Below the pieces are notes generated by a model, which was given only the letters and a program-made list of their open reading frames with translations, had not been told where the DNA came from and did no database searches. The translations under genes were made by a program, and so were the position numbers. From contig CAZQSM010000013.1 in NCBI GenBank assembly GCA_964596065.1, positions 1 to 39,279 of the forward strand: DNA of 39,279 nucleotides, in the 5' to 3' direction. Positions 25,862 to 33,603 of this stretch are shown here, one piece after another; positions within the stretch are counted from its first letter, which is position 1, and each line of letters opens with the position of its first letter. This DNA is from SZUA-254 sp964596065. Lineage in GTDB: Bacteria > Bacteroidota > Ignavibacteria > UBA10030 > SZUA-254.

Positions 25862-26311
25862 CTACTTCCTGCTTTGTTCGTAGATGCCGATGAACTCCTG
25901 TACGCTCGTGCCGGCCACAAGTTTTTCGATCACGTCGAGGGGAAGGTCGTCGAGCGTCTTGAAGCGAATGCACGATTTCCCCATGTCCAGCTTTTTTCCA
26001 GCCTTCTTGAAATCATCCCGGAAGCGGCGCTCCTTCCCGCTGTCGCCGTAGAGACCCATCGCGTAGAGGGCGAGGTGGTTCTTCTGTGACGCGAGGGCGA
26101 GATAGCAGAGCGGCTGGCCGTTGTAGGTGTCGGGATAGGTGGAGAGGGGGATAGCGTAACAGATCATTCCCCATCCCATCGTTTCGCGGTATCCGGCGGG
26201 GAGGTTTTTCAGTATCAGCTTCCTGAGCGTCGAGACGGTCTTCCGCCGGTCCTCGGGGAGCGATCGGAGGTATGCCGAAACGCTCTCCGCTTTTCCCTTA
26301 TCCGCTTTCAT
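25862..26311 (-). CDS. DUF1801 family protein
   Basis: This 149-residue soluble protein belongs to the DUF1801/YdhG-like family. It has VSAYLRSLPEDRRKTVSTLRKLI, YRETMGWGMICYAIPLSTYP, LCYLALASQKNHLALYAMGLYG and KKLDMGKSCIRFKTLDDLPLDVIEKLV, all diagnostic. Some members are described as iron-related chaperones, but function is largely unknown. The ATG at 26311 is favoured, since the upstream in-frame TTG at 26335 precedes the recognised domain. It is inserted between yidC and mnmE, where jag is common in other bacteria, and shares their orientation, with a 194-base spacer to mnmE that shows no clear terminator. Confidence 0.9.
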   Translation of the reverse strand: MKADKGKAESVSAYLRSLPEDRRKTVSTLRKLILKNLPAGYRETMGWGMICYAIPLSTYPDTYNGQPLCYLALASQKNHLALYAMGLYGDSGKERRFRDDFKKAGKKLDMGKSCIRFKTLDDLPLDVIEKLVAGTSVQEFIGIYEQSRK

Positions 26312-26344
26312 CGCAATCCGCTCCCTCCCGCGCAAGCCTCTTGG

Positions 26345-28162
26345 TCAGCGTTTCGGGGGCTGGGGCAGGTTCTTCGACAATCGCGCGAGTATCCCGCCGG
26401 AGCGCTTTTTCTCGTCGACCTTGCGCAGCGGGTCGCCTTCGTGCTTCTTGTTGATGTAGAACTGCTGCACGATCGACAGGAGGTTGAAGACGAAATAGTA
26501 CAGGTTCAGTCCCGACGGGAAGCTGTTGAACAGGAGGGTCATCATCACCGGCATCATCCAGACCATCATCTTCTGGCGAGGGTCCTTGACGCTCATCTTC
26601 TGCTGGATGAACATCGTGACGCCCATCGCCAGCGCCAGGCCCGAAAGTTTGTCGACGCCGAAGAGGGGGATCTTGAACGGCAGCTCGAGGATGACGTCGG
26701 GGGTGGCCAGGTCGTGGATCCACCAGGCGAAACCGGCCTGGCGGAGTTCGATCGTCGAGCTGAACACCGACCAGAGGGCGTAGAGGATCGGCATCTGGAG
26801 GATCATCGGCAGGCATCCCCCGGCGGGGTTGACGCCATACTCCTTGTAGAGCCGCATGATCTGTTGGTTCATCTTCTGGGGGTCGTCCTTGTGTTTCTCC
26901 CTGATCTCGGTCATCATCGGCTGGAGCGCCTGCATCTTCTGCATCGACTGCATGCTCGACTTGGTGAGCGGGTAGAGGATCACCTTGATGATGATCGCGA
27001 AGATGATCAGGACGATGCCGTAGTTCGGGATGAACCAGTGGAGGAAGTGGAACACCGGCAGGATGAAGAATTGGGAGATCGGGCGGATGACCCAGACCCA
27101 GCCGAGGCTCATGATGCGGTCGAGTCCGACGTCGAGCCCGCGGACGATGTCGTAATCGAGCGGTCCGAGGTAGAGGGTGTAGCGGTCCACGTCGCGGGCG
27201 TTCCCCACGTATGGCATCTCGAGCCCGACCGTGTACGTTTCGATGAAGCCTTGGTCGGGGGCGGCCGTCCGCGACCCCTCCATGAACGCGCCCTGGCTCT
27301 CCTTCAGCCGGGGGATGAGGGCCACCACGAAATACTTGTTCCTGAGCGCTGTCCACGCCACGCGACCCGAGATCGCCTCGTGCACCGGCACACCGACCTC
27401 CGCTGCGTCGATTTCGGTCTCCTCGCCGCCGGCGAACGCCGCCGCCTTGGCGAAGCTCGCCTCGTCCACGCTGTTGTGCTCCAGGAACCGGAGGCCCCTC
27501 TCCCAGGCCACGACGTAGCGGAAGTTGGAGATGATGTTCTCCATGTTGATGAACTCGTAGGCGACGCCCACTTCATAGCTGTTGCCGTGGAACGTCAGCC
27601 TCTTGACGATGCTGCTCCGGTCGGAGACCTTGAGCGTGTAGGTCACCACGAGCGAATCGTCGCCGCGGAGCGTGACGACCGATCCCCCCCGGTACGAAGG
27701 GACGAAGTAGAGCGATCGCGTGTTGATCTGCTTGCCGTCGGCCGAGAGGAAGAAGAGGTTGAGCGCGGCGTTCTCCGAACGCTCGAAATAGCTGGCGGGG
27801 TACCCGTTCCAGGAGTGGTAATTCCCCAGCTCCCAGTGCGAGATGCCGCCGCCGAGGGTGGTCAGCTCTGCCTTGTAGACTTCGGATTCGATCCGCAGCG
27901 TCGATTTTTTCCCGGTCGCCAGGGGGGTGAAGTACTGCCCGAGCGAATCGGGGTCACCGGGCCGGACGTCCGCCGGGACCGGGGTGGCCGTCGCGGTCGC
28001 GGCCGCTCCCCCCGTCGCGGTCCCGGCGGGGGCCCGTCGCGCGCCGACCGCCGTGGTGTCGGCCCCGGCCCCCGGTTGCGGCGGGGGAGGAGCGTTCAGG
28101 TACATCCAGACCATCAGGACGAGCCCGATGAGGATAAAGCCTACGACTGTGTTGCGATCCAT
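26345..28162 (-). CDS. yidC: Membrane protein insertase YidC
   Basis: This 605-residue inner-membrane insertase is full length. The first membrane helix spans about residues 5-22, followed by a Pro/Ala/Thr-rich linker (about 23-65). A large periplasmic beta-domain (about 75-340) follows. The five-helix insertase core has YGIVLIIFAIIIKVILYPLTKSSMQSMQKMQ, the cytoplasmic hairpin MNQQIMRLYKEYGVNPAGGCLPMILQMP and the last helices. The conserved hydrophilic-groove arginine is not certain by eye. The C-terminus is basic, ending NLPQPPKR, as in ribosome-binding tails. It follows yidD by 42 bases. Confidence 0.97.
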   Translation of the reverse strand: MDRNTVVGFILIGLVLMVWMYLNAPPPPQPGAGADTTAVGARRAPAGTATGGAAATATATPVPADVRPGDPDSLGQYFTPLATGKKSTLRIESEVYKAELTTLGGGISHWELGNYHSWNGYPASYFERSENAALNLFFLSADGKQINTRSLYFVPSYRGGSVVTLRGDDSLVVTYTLKVSDRSSIVKRLTFHGNSYEVGVAYEFINMENIISNFRYVVAWERGLRFLEHNSVDEASFAKAAAFAGGEETEIDAAEVGVPVHEAISGRVAWTALRNKYFVVALIPRLKESQGAFMEGSRTAAPDQGFIETYTVGLEMPYVGNARDVDRYTLYLGPLDYDIVRGLDVGLDRIMSLGWVWVIRPISQFFILPVFHFLHWFIPNYGIVLIIFAIIIKVILYPLTKSSMQSMQKMQALQPMMTEIREKHKDDPQKMNQQIMRLYKEYGVNPAGGCLPMILQMPILYALWSVFSSTIELRQAGFAWWIHDLATPDVILELPFKIPLFGVDKLSGLALAMGVTMFIQQKMSVKDPRQKMMVWMMPVMMTLLFNSFPSGLNLYYFVFNLLSIVQQFYINKKHEGDPLRKVDEKKRSGGILARLSKNLPQPPKR

Positions 28163-28204
28163 TGTACAATTCCAGACTGAATGATGGACACCGTGCCGGA
28201 GCCG

Positions 28205-28417
28205 CTAGGGGACCGGATCGAAACCTCCCGGGTGGAGCGGATGACAGCGGAGGATCCTCCGTGCCGAGTAGTAGATCCCCATCAGCGGACCATGCTTCTC
28301 CACGGCCCCGGCGGCGTAATGGGAACAGGTGGGATGGAACCGACAATGGTTTCCCGGGATGAGGGGGGAGACGACCCGCTGGTAGAAGTGGATCAGGCCT
28401 AGTAAAACGATGGTCAC
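28205..28417 (-). CDS. yidD: Membrane protein insertion efficiency factor YidD
   Basis: This 70-residue protein matches YidD closely: LIHFYQRVVSPLIPGNHCRFHPTCSHYA, AVEKHGPLMGIYYSARRILRCHP and a final GGFDPVP. The three conserved cysteines are present. YidD is a small membrane-associated protein that assists YidC. The GTG start overlaps the rnpA stop by 4 nt (GTGA), the classic rnpA-yidD coupling, and yidC follows. Confidence 0.95.
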   Translation of the reverse strand: MTIVLLGLIHFYQRVVSPLIPGNHCRFHPTCSHYAAGAVEKHGPLMGIYYSARRILRCHPLHPGGFDPVP

Positions 28418-28803
28418 GTGAACTGCTCTTTTATCCTTTGCAATAGCGCGGCGATTTCCCCCCGTACCATCACGAGGGTGACGGTCCCGGCGGGGAGCCT
28501 GGTCCGGGGGGACCAGAGAAAGACGACGTTCAGCGAAACGTCCGGGGGCGGAAGCAGGATAGACTTGTCGAGCCTGTACGATTCCCGGATGAGACGCTTG
28601 AGGCGGTTACGCACATTCGCCTTGCCGACGGCCTTCGGAACAATGGCGGCGACGCGAACTCCAGGGGGGGAGTCACCGTCCGGGGGCGCCGCGAGGACCA
28701 GTCCCTGGATGATGGAGGACCTGAGCCGCACACCGCGTTCGAATATCCGCTCGAAATTCCGCTTCCCCCGAATGATCTCCGATTTCTTCAGTGTGCGGCG
28801 CAA
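28414..28803 (-). CDS. rnpA: Ribonuclease P protein component RnpA
   Basis: This 129-residue basic protein binds the RNase P RNA, which is not in this window. It has IRGKRNFERIFERGVRLRSS at the N-terminus and the RNR signature KANVRNRLKRLIRESYR at about residues 61-77. The start is taken as the TTG at 28803. The frame opens upstream only after a TGA near 28827 and I see no ATG or GTG in between, so an uncommon start codon seems to be used. It lies 14 bases after the rpmH stop. Confidence 0.93.
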   Translation of the reverse strand: MRRTLKKSEIIRGKRNFERIFERGVRLRSSIIQGLVLAAPPDGDSPPGVRVAAIVPKAVGKANVRNRLKRLIRESYRLDKSILLPPPDVSLNVVFLWSPRTRLPAGTVTLVMVRGEIAALLQRIKEQFT

Positions 28804-28817
28804 CGCTACGCCCGGGG

Positions 28818-28964
28818 TTACTTCTCATCGCTGACGGTCAGCTTCCGTCGTCCCTTTTTCCTCCGGCGCGCGAGAACTTTCCTCCCGTCCTTGGATTTCA
28901 TTCTCTCCCGGAAACCGTGCTTGTTCTTGCGCTTCCGGTTGCTTGGCTGAAACGTCCGCTTCAT
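28818..28964 (-). CDS. rpmH: 50S ribosomal protein L34
   Basis: This 48-residue protein was read directly: MKRTFQPSNRKRKNKHGF then RERMKSKDGRKVLARRRKKG and RRKLTVSDEK. This is a typical L34, including the universal KRTFQPSNRKRKNKHGFR. A purine-rich AGGAG and GAGGAA precede the ATG at 28964. It is the first gene of the minus-strand series leaving the origin, and its own promoter and an 85-base leader with two alternative hairpins lie at 28965-29085. This arrangement suggests leader control of the rpmH-rnpA-yidD transcript. Confidence 0.97.
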   Translation of the reverse strand: MKRTFQPSNRKRKNKHGFRERMKSKDGRKVLARRRKKGRRKLTVSDEK

Positions 28965-29000
28965 TTCCTCTGCTCCTGTTAAGGGTGTCCAAATAAATGA

Positions 29001-29034
29001 AAAAAGGATTGTCGCTCACAATCCTTTATTGTGA
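29001..29034 (-). terminator. Terminator/antiterminator-like leader of rpmH
   Basis: In the rpmH transcript sense, TCACAAT (29034-29028) can pair with ATTGTGA (29022-29016). Alternatively AAAGGATTGT (29027-29018) pairs perfectly with ACAATCCTTT (29012-29003), and five T residues follow the GC part of that stem. The two stems share bases and cannot form together. The second looks like a weak intrinsic terminator 37 bases before the rpmH ATG. Confidence 0.6.
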
Positions 29035-29056
29035 ATCCTCCCGAACGAAGTGCGCT

Positions 29057-29085
29057 AATATAGGGATTTCCGGTTTTAAACACAA
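29057..29085 (-). promoter_or_regulatory. rpmH: Sigma-70-type promoter of rpmH
   Basis: On the minus strand TTGTGT (29085-29080) and TATATT (29062-29057) are separated by 17 bases. Transcription would begin near 29050, just before the leader hairpins. Confidence 0.7.
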
Positions 29086-29419
29086 ACCCGTGAAAATGAT
29101 ATTTCTAATGAATTTTTAATGATTAGGGGGAATAAATCACTTGCCACCAGTCTTTTTTCTTCTTATCATTGGTGTCGGGGGCGCAGATCTTTTCCTGTTG
29201 ACAAGATGTGGACAACACCCACTCTCTTCCACGATCACCCACTCCTCGGTCCACCGCAAGCCAGGGGTACTTCAATAAAATCACCAATATTAAGGTTTTT
29301 TTTAAAGCTACAGCTTAACTGCCATGTATTTGACTTATCCACCCAACCAGGGAGTTTCTGTGTATAAGAGTGTGGATAACCTGTGGACGATCTTCATCGG
29401 CCTGTCTTAAATAATTGTA

Positions 29420-29425
29420 TATATT
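29420..29425 (+). promoter_or_regulatory. dnaA: Candidate -10 element close to dnaA
   Basis: TATATT lies 12 bases before the dnaA ATG at 29438, downstream of the DnaA-box cluster. No good -35 box is seen at 17 bases. If used, the mRNA would have almost no leader, and DnaA bound at 29335-29390 could repress it. Confidence 0.35.
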
Positions 29426-29437
29426 GAACTTACATTG

Positions 29438-30922
29438 ATGGATTTTGATCAAAACGACGAGGAAGGGACGATCACCCCGACTGAACCCTTGGCGGTTGAA
29501 ACGGCCGCCGTCGAGTGTTGGGGAAGGTGCCTGGAGATCATCCGCGGGAGGGTGAACAGCCAGAGCTACAAGACCTGGTTCGAACCGATTCAACCGCTCA
29601 AGTTCGAGGGCGACCGGTTTTACGTCCAGGTGCCCAGCCAGTTTTTCTCCGAGTGGCTCGACGAGCATTACGTTCCGGTCATCCGGGAGGTGTTCGCGCA
29701 GGTGACGGGACGGGAGATCGAGTTCCATTGCCTCATCCGCACCGAGGAACGGGAGGAAATTTCGCACTCCGGCGACATCGCGCTGGCCGGCGGACCGCTC
29801 ACGGAACGGCCCCCGGCGCGCCCGGAACCGGCCGTCGGCTTTCCGGCGTTCGGACCTGGACACGTGTCGGGCGCGCCGCAGCGGCCGATCGCGCCGATGC
29901 TGAACCGTCGATACACCTTCGAGAACTATATCAAGGGGGAGAGCAACCAGTTCGCGAGCGCCGCCGCCCTCGCCGTCGCCAACAATCCGGGCGGGACCTC
30001 CTTCAACCCGCTGGTGATCTACGGCGGTGTGGGACTCGGCAAGACGCACCTGGTGCATGCCATCGGCAACCAGCTGCTGAAGGCGGACCCGGGGAAACGG
30101 GTCCTCTATACCTCGAGCGAAAAGTTCACCGTCGACTTCGTCGATTCGATCCAGCGCGACACCGTGGGTTCCTTCTCCAACTATTACCGGAGCGTCGACC
30201 TCCTGATCGTCGACGACATCCAGTTCTTCGCCGGGAAGGAGAAGACCCAGGACATCTTCTTCCACACCTTCAACACGCTCCACCAGCTCGGGAAGCAGAT
30301 CGTTCTCTCCTGCGACAAACCGCCGAAGGAACTGAGGGGGCTCAACGAACGGCTCGTCTCGAGGTTCCAGTGGGGCCTCACCGCCGACGTCCAGCCTCCC
30401 GACCTGGAGACGAGGATTGCCATCCTCCTGAAGAAGAGCTCGGACGACGGCGTCGAGCTCCCGCACGAGGTGGTGGAGTTCATCGCCGAAAATATCACGT
30501 CGAACATCCGCGAACTGGAGGGATGCCTCATCAGCCTGCTCGCCCGGGCGTCGCTCGAGAACAAGACGATCGACCTCGACCTGGCGAGGAATGTGGTCCG
30601 GTCCATCGTGGGGGAGGTCAAGACGCATATCACGATCGACGAAATTCAGCGGACGGTGTGCGACCACCTTTCGATCCCCCCCGACCTCCTCCGGGCCAAG
30701 ACGCGCAAACAGGAGATCGTCACCGCCCGCCAGATTGCGATGTACCTCTCGAAGGAACTCACGAACTCCTCACTGAAAACCATCGGCCTCCATTTCGGCG
30801 GCAGGGACCACAGCACGGTGATCCACGCCTACCAGACCGTCGAAGACTCGATGAAGGAGGACCAGAAGATGAAAGCGATGGTCCTCCTCCTCAAATCGAA
30901 GCTGGAAATCGGACAGCGGTAA
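29438..30922 (+). CDS. dnaA: Chromosomal replication initiator DnaA
   Basis: This 494-residue AAA+ protein opens oriC. Domain I (about 25-100) has CWGRCLEIIRGRVNSQSYKTWFEPI. A proline-rich linker (about 115-150) follows. The ATPase core (about 155-370) has YTFENYIKGESNQFA, Walker A GGVGLGKTH at about 196-204, Walker B LLIVDDIQFFAG and the sensor region LVSRFQWGL. The DNA-binding domain IV ends with the signature GGRDHSTVIHAYQTV at about 454. The ATG at 29438 is preferred to the adjacent in-frame TTG at 29435. DnaA boxes lie on both sides of the gene. Confidence 0.98.
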   Translation: MDFDQNDEEGTITPTEPLAVETAAVECWGRCLEIIRGRVNSQSYKTWFEPIQPLKFEGDRFYVQVPSQFFSEWLDEHYVPVIREVFAQVTGREIEFHCLIRTEEREEISHSGDIALAGGPLTERPPARPEPAVGFPAFGPGHVSGAPQRPIAPMLNRRYTFENYIKGESNQFASAAALAVANNPGGTSFNPLVIYGGVGLGKTHLVHAIGNQLLKADPGKRVLYTSSEKFTVDFVDSIQRDTVGSFSNYYRSVDLLIVDDIQFFAGKEKTQDIFFHTFNTLHQLGKQIVLSCDKPPKELRGLNERLVSRFQWGLTADVQPPDLETRIAILLKKSSDDGVELPHEVVEFIAENITSNIRELEGCLISLLARASLENKTIDLDLARNVVRSIVGEVKTHITIDEIQRTVCDHLSIPPDLLRAKTRKQEIVTARQIAMYLSKELTNSSLKTIGLHFGGRDHSTVIHAYQTVEDSMKEDQKMKAMVLLLKSKLEIGQR

Positions 30923-31192
30923 CCCGGTGCGCCGCCGGGCCGTGTGTTGATAAGATGTGCGCGGGGAGGGGGAAAGCTGGGGAGGGTATGTGTGGGGTTG
31001 ATGGATAACTCCGGGTGCTGTCCACAATTCCGGAAATGGGTGGATAACCCCGAAGCCTGTCAAGAGCGTATCCACACATTTCCCACATCAAAACCAATGA
31101 AACCAGACCACTTTCACAATATTACCGACTTATCAACATTTCCACACTCCTTATACATCATCTTCTACTTATTCTTTCCTAACTTACATATA

Positions 31193-31198
31193 TATAAT
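31193..31198 (+). promoter_or_regulatory. dnaN: Candidate -10 element for dnaN
   Basis: TATAAT, a perfect -10 hexamer, lies within the AT-rich stretch 100 bases before the dnaN ATG. The -35 region (TATTCT at 31170-31175) matches poorly. It may equally be part of the unwinding element. Confidence 0.4.
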
Positions 31199-31204
31199 AT
31201 AGTT

Positions 31205-31239
31205 AGGGGAGAGCAGGGGTTGGAAGTGTCCCCTTTTTT
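31205..31239 (+). terminator. Terminator- or attenuator-like hairpin in the dnaN leader
   Basis: TCCCCT (31229-31234) is followed by a T-run to 31239 and can pair either with AGGGGA (31205-31210, long loop) or, as CCCCT, with AGGGG (31215-31219, 10-base loop). It lies about 60 bases before dnaN and could end dnaA transcripts or attenuate those starting near 31200. Confidence 0.5.
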
Positions 31240-31297
31240 GCATACATTTAACATCCCTATTCAAGCCATAATTTAACCTTCTTCCAGGGCCAAGAGC

Positions 31298-32413
31298 ATG
31301 AAATTTTCCGTCGCGGTCGCTGATCTCCAGAAGCATTTCGGAAACGTCGGATCGGTCATTCCGACGCGTTCGACCCTTCCGATACTCGAAAACTTCCTTT
31401 TCGACATGGCGGGGAACAAGTTGAAAATCGTCGCGACCGACCTGGACACCGCGATGTCTGTGAGCGTCCCCGTGAAAGGGATGAGGGACGGCAAAATGGC
31501 GGTCCCGGCGAAGCGGCTGATGGAAACCGTCCGCGCACTTCCACCGGGGAACATCACGTTCAGCGGCGAATCGGCGTCGAACAAGATCTCGCTCGTCACG
31601 GAGAACGGGGAATACAAACTCACGGGGGAACCGAGCGACAACTACCCGACCATTCCCGACGTGAAAGGCGACTCGGAGTTTTCGATGAAGGCCGACGTGC
31701 TGCGCAGGCTCATCAACAACACGATCTTCGCGGTGAGCGGCGACGAGCTGAGGCCGGCGATGACGGGAATTTTCTTCCAGATCACCGGCAAGGAGGTCAG
31801 GACGGTCTCCACCGACGGTCACAGGCTGGTCCGGGTCATCCACACGTCACTCGACACCGGAAAAGTGAAACGTGACATCATCATCCCGGCGAAGGCGATG
31901 CAGTCGGTGGCGAAGGCCGTCGCCGACGGTGATTGCAAGCTCACCCTCGACGACAAACACGCGCTGTTCAGCTTCGGGACGACCTCCATCACCACCAGGC
32001 TGATCGAGGAAAAGTACCCCAACTACGACAGCGTCATCCCGTCCGACAACAACAAGGACCTCCGGCTGAACGCCGGCGAGTTCCTCTCCTCCATCCGGAG
32101 GACCTCGCTCTACGCCAACAGCGCCACCCACCAGGTCCGGCTGTCGCTCTCGAAGAACAGCCTGGTCGTGTCGGCGGAGGACGCCGACCTCGGGAGCGAG
32201 GCGAAGGAGTCGGTCAAGTGCGAATACTCCGCCGAGGCGATGGAAATCGGCTTCAACTCCGCCTACCTGGTGGACGTGATGAATCACGTCGAAACCGCCG
32301 AGGCCACGATCCGCCTGAGCAACGCCACGCGGGCGATCATCGTCGAACCCTCCAAGCAGAAGGACGGCGAGAACATCATCATGCTGGTCATGCCGGTCCG
32401 GCTGAGTTCCTGA
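31298..32413 (+). CDS. dnaN: DNA polymerase III beta subunit (sliding clamp) DnaN
   Basis: This 371-residue protein forms the ring that tethers polymerase III and other partners to DNA. It shows three clamp domains of about 120 residues: MKFSVAVADLQKHFGNVGSVIPTRSTLPILENFLF opens the first, FSMKADVLRRLINNTIFAVSGDELRPAMTGIFFQI the second and LNAGEFLSSIRRTSLYAN the third. The C-terminal IIMLVMPVRLSS is the usual end (MPVRL) involved in partner binding. It sits in the standard dnaA-dnaN-recF order and is followed after 14 bases by recF. Confidence 0.98.
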   Translation: MKFSVAVADLQKHFGNVGSVIPTRSTLPILENFLFDMAGNKLKIVATDLDTAMSVSVPVKGMRDGKMAVPAKRLMETVRALPPGNITFSGESASNKISLVTENGEYKLTGEPSDNYPTIPDVKGDSEFSMKADVLRRLINNTIFAVSGDELRPAMTGIFFQITGKEVRTVSTDGHRLVRVIHTSLDTGKVKRDIIIPAKAMQSVAKAVADGDCKLTLDDKHALFSFGTTSITTRLIEEKYPNYDSVIPSDNNKDLRLNAGEFLSSIRRTSLYANSATHQVRLSLSKNSLVVSAEDADLGSEAKESVKCEYSAEAMEIGFNSAYLVDVMNHVETAEATIRLSNATRAIIVEPSKQKDGENIIMLVMPVRLSS

Positions 32414-32427
32414 AAGCCCCCCGATTA

Positions 32428-33603
32428 ATGCATCTATCGACGCTCCAGCTCAAGAATTTCCGCAACCATTCACACACCTCGATCGACTGCGGCCGGGGGG
32501 TCAATTTCCTCCTGGGGAACAACGGCCAGGGGAAAACGAACGTGGTCGAGGCCATCTCCTACCTCTGTCTCACAAAGAGTTTTTACGCGGGATCGGACAC
32601 GCTGGTGTTGAAGTTCGGGGAACCGATGTTCGAGGTGGCGGGAACGCTGGTCTCCGACGAGGGGAGGCAGTTCGATGTGCGCGCCGCGTACCTCGCCGAG
32701 GGCAACGAAAAGCATTTCACGATCAACCGGCGCCGGATCGAACCGCTCTCGTCGGTCATTGGAAAATTCCCGATCGTGATCTTCTCGCCGGAGCACGGCG
32801 CGATCACCACGGGGGGGCCGGCCGAGCGGAGGAAGTTCCTCGACCTGGTCGTGTCGCAGTCGAGCGAGCGCTATTTCCGGACGCTGCTCGAGTACCGCAA
32901 CGTGCTGAAACAGCGGAACCGGGTGCTGCTCGACCTCAAGCTGAACCGCGCGGGGGCCCCGGGCCTGCTCGACGCGTGGGACGAACAGCTCGTCAACCTG
33001 GGGTGCGCCATCTGGGCGAAGCGGATCTCGTTCATCGACGAATTCGAACCGATCGTGCGTTCGGTGTACGCCCGGTTCGTGGACGACGACGAACAACCCT
33101 CGCTCGCCTATGAACCGCTCGGGCCGGAGACCCCCGGCGCGACGGGCGCCCGCGGCGGGCCCGGGACGTCGGCGGAGGAGCTCGAGGGCGCGTTCCGGCG
33201 AGAACTGAAGGCGAAGGAGCATGTCGAGAGGCGCTTCGGGACGAGCCTCGTCGGCCCGCACCGGGACGAGGTGACCTTCAGGCTCAACGGCCTCGACATG
33301 AGGAGCTTTTCCTCGCAGGGGCAGCACAAGACGTTCGTCATATCGCTCAAGCTCGCCGAGTTCCTGTATCTCCAGAGCCGGTGCGGGGAGACGCCGCTCC
33401 TGCTCCTGGACGACGTGTTCGCCGAGCTCGACGACGAGCGGACCGCGAAGGTGATCGGGTACATCGAAAACATCGGCCAGGCGTTCCTGACCTCGACGCA
33501 CCGCCGGCTGATCGAATCCTGGAACCTCGGCCGCGAGGAGTGCCGCACCTTCCTCATCGAGGGGGGCGCGGTGGCCGAGCAGGGGGCCATCCACCACGCG
33601 TGA
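32428..33603 (+). CDS. recF: DNA replication and repair protein RecF
   Basis: This 391-residue SMC-like ATPase loads RecA at gaps with RecO and RecR. The N-terminus has LQLKNFRNH and Walker A GNNGQGKTN at about residues 30-38. IVIFSPEHGAITTGGPAERRKFLD is diagnostic, the ABC signature is in FSSQGQHKTFVISLKLAEF and Walker B is LLLLDDVFAELDDERT. TSTHRR near the end matches the family. An insert at about 225-255 (GPETPGATGARGGPGTSAEE) adds some length. The ATG at 32428 is the correct start, since the longer open frame upstream is a shadow of dnaN. Confidence 0.97.
   Translation: MHLSTLQLKNFRNHSHTSIDCGRGVNFLLGNNGQGKTNVVEAISYLCLTKSFYAGSDTLVLKFGEPMFEVAGTLVSDEGRQFDVRAAYLAEGNEKHFTINRRRIEPLSSVIGKFPIVIFSPEHGAITTGGPAERRKFLDLVVSQSSERYFRTLLEYRNVLKQRNRVLLDLKLNRAGAPGLLDAWDEQLVNLGCAIWAKRISFIDEFEPIVRSVYARFVDDDEQPSLAYEPLGPETPGATGARGGPGTSAEELEGAFRRELKAKEHVERRFGTSLVGPHRDEVTFRLNGLDMRSFSSQGQHKTFVISLKLAEFLYLQSRCGETPLLLLDDVFAELDDERTAKVIGYIENIGQAFLTSTHRRLIESWNLGREECRTFLIEGGAVAEQGAIHHA

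Larger units (their letters stand above)
28965..29437. other. oriC region, upstream part (rpmH-dnaA spacer)
   Basis: This 473-base gene-free spacer separates the divergent rpmH and dnaA genes. DnaA boxes (consensus TTWTNCACA) cluster near dnaA: TTATCCACC 29335-29343, and on the other strand TTATACACA 29359-29367, TTATCCACA (perfect) 29371-29379 and TCGTCCACA (weaker) 29382-29390. A further TTGTCCACA lies at 29207-29215 on the minus strand. An AT-rich tract with an eight-T run lies at 29275-29305. The rpmH promoter and leader hairpins occupy 29001-29085. Confidence 0.85.
30923..31297. other. oriC region, downstream part (dnaA-dnaN spacer)
   Basis: This 375-base gene-free spacer holds a second DnaA-box cluster. 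Minus-strand boxes are TTATCAACA 30945-30953, TTATCCATC 30999-31007 and TTATCCACC 31039-31047. Plus-strand boxes are CTGTCCACA 31018-31026, GTATCCACA 31068-31076, TTTCCCACA 31079-31087, TTATCAACA 31130-31138 and ATTTCCACA 31138-31146. Most differ from TTATCCACA by one or two bases. A strongly AT-rich segment follows at 31150-31205 and is the best candidate for the unwinding element. Confidence 0.85.

Noticed and set aside
30921..30940. GC-rich hairpin directly after dnaA as a terminator
   Set aside because: CCCGG can pair with CCGGG but no T-run follows, so it does not meet the pattern of an intrinsic terminator.
31933..32427. Longer N-terminus for RecF
   Set aside because: It is the shadow of dnaN; the ATG at 32428 gives the standard RecF N-terminus.
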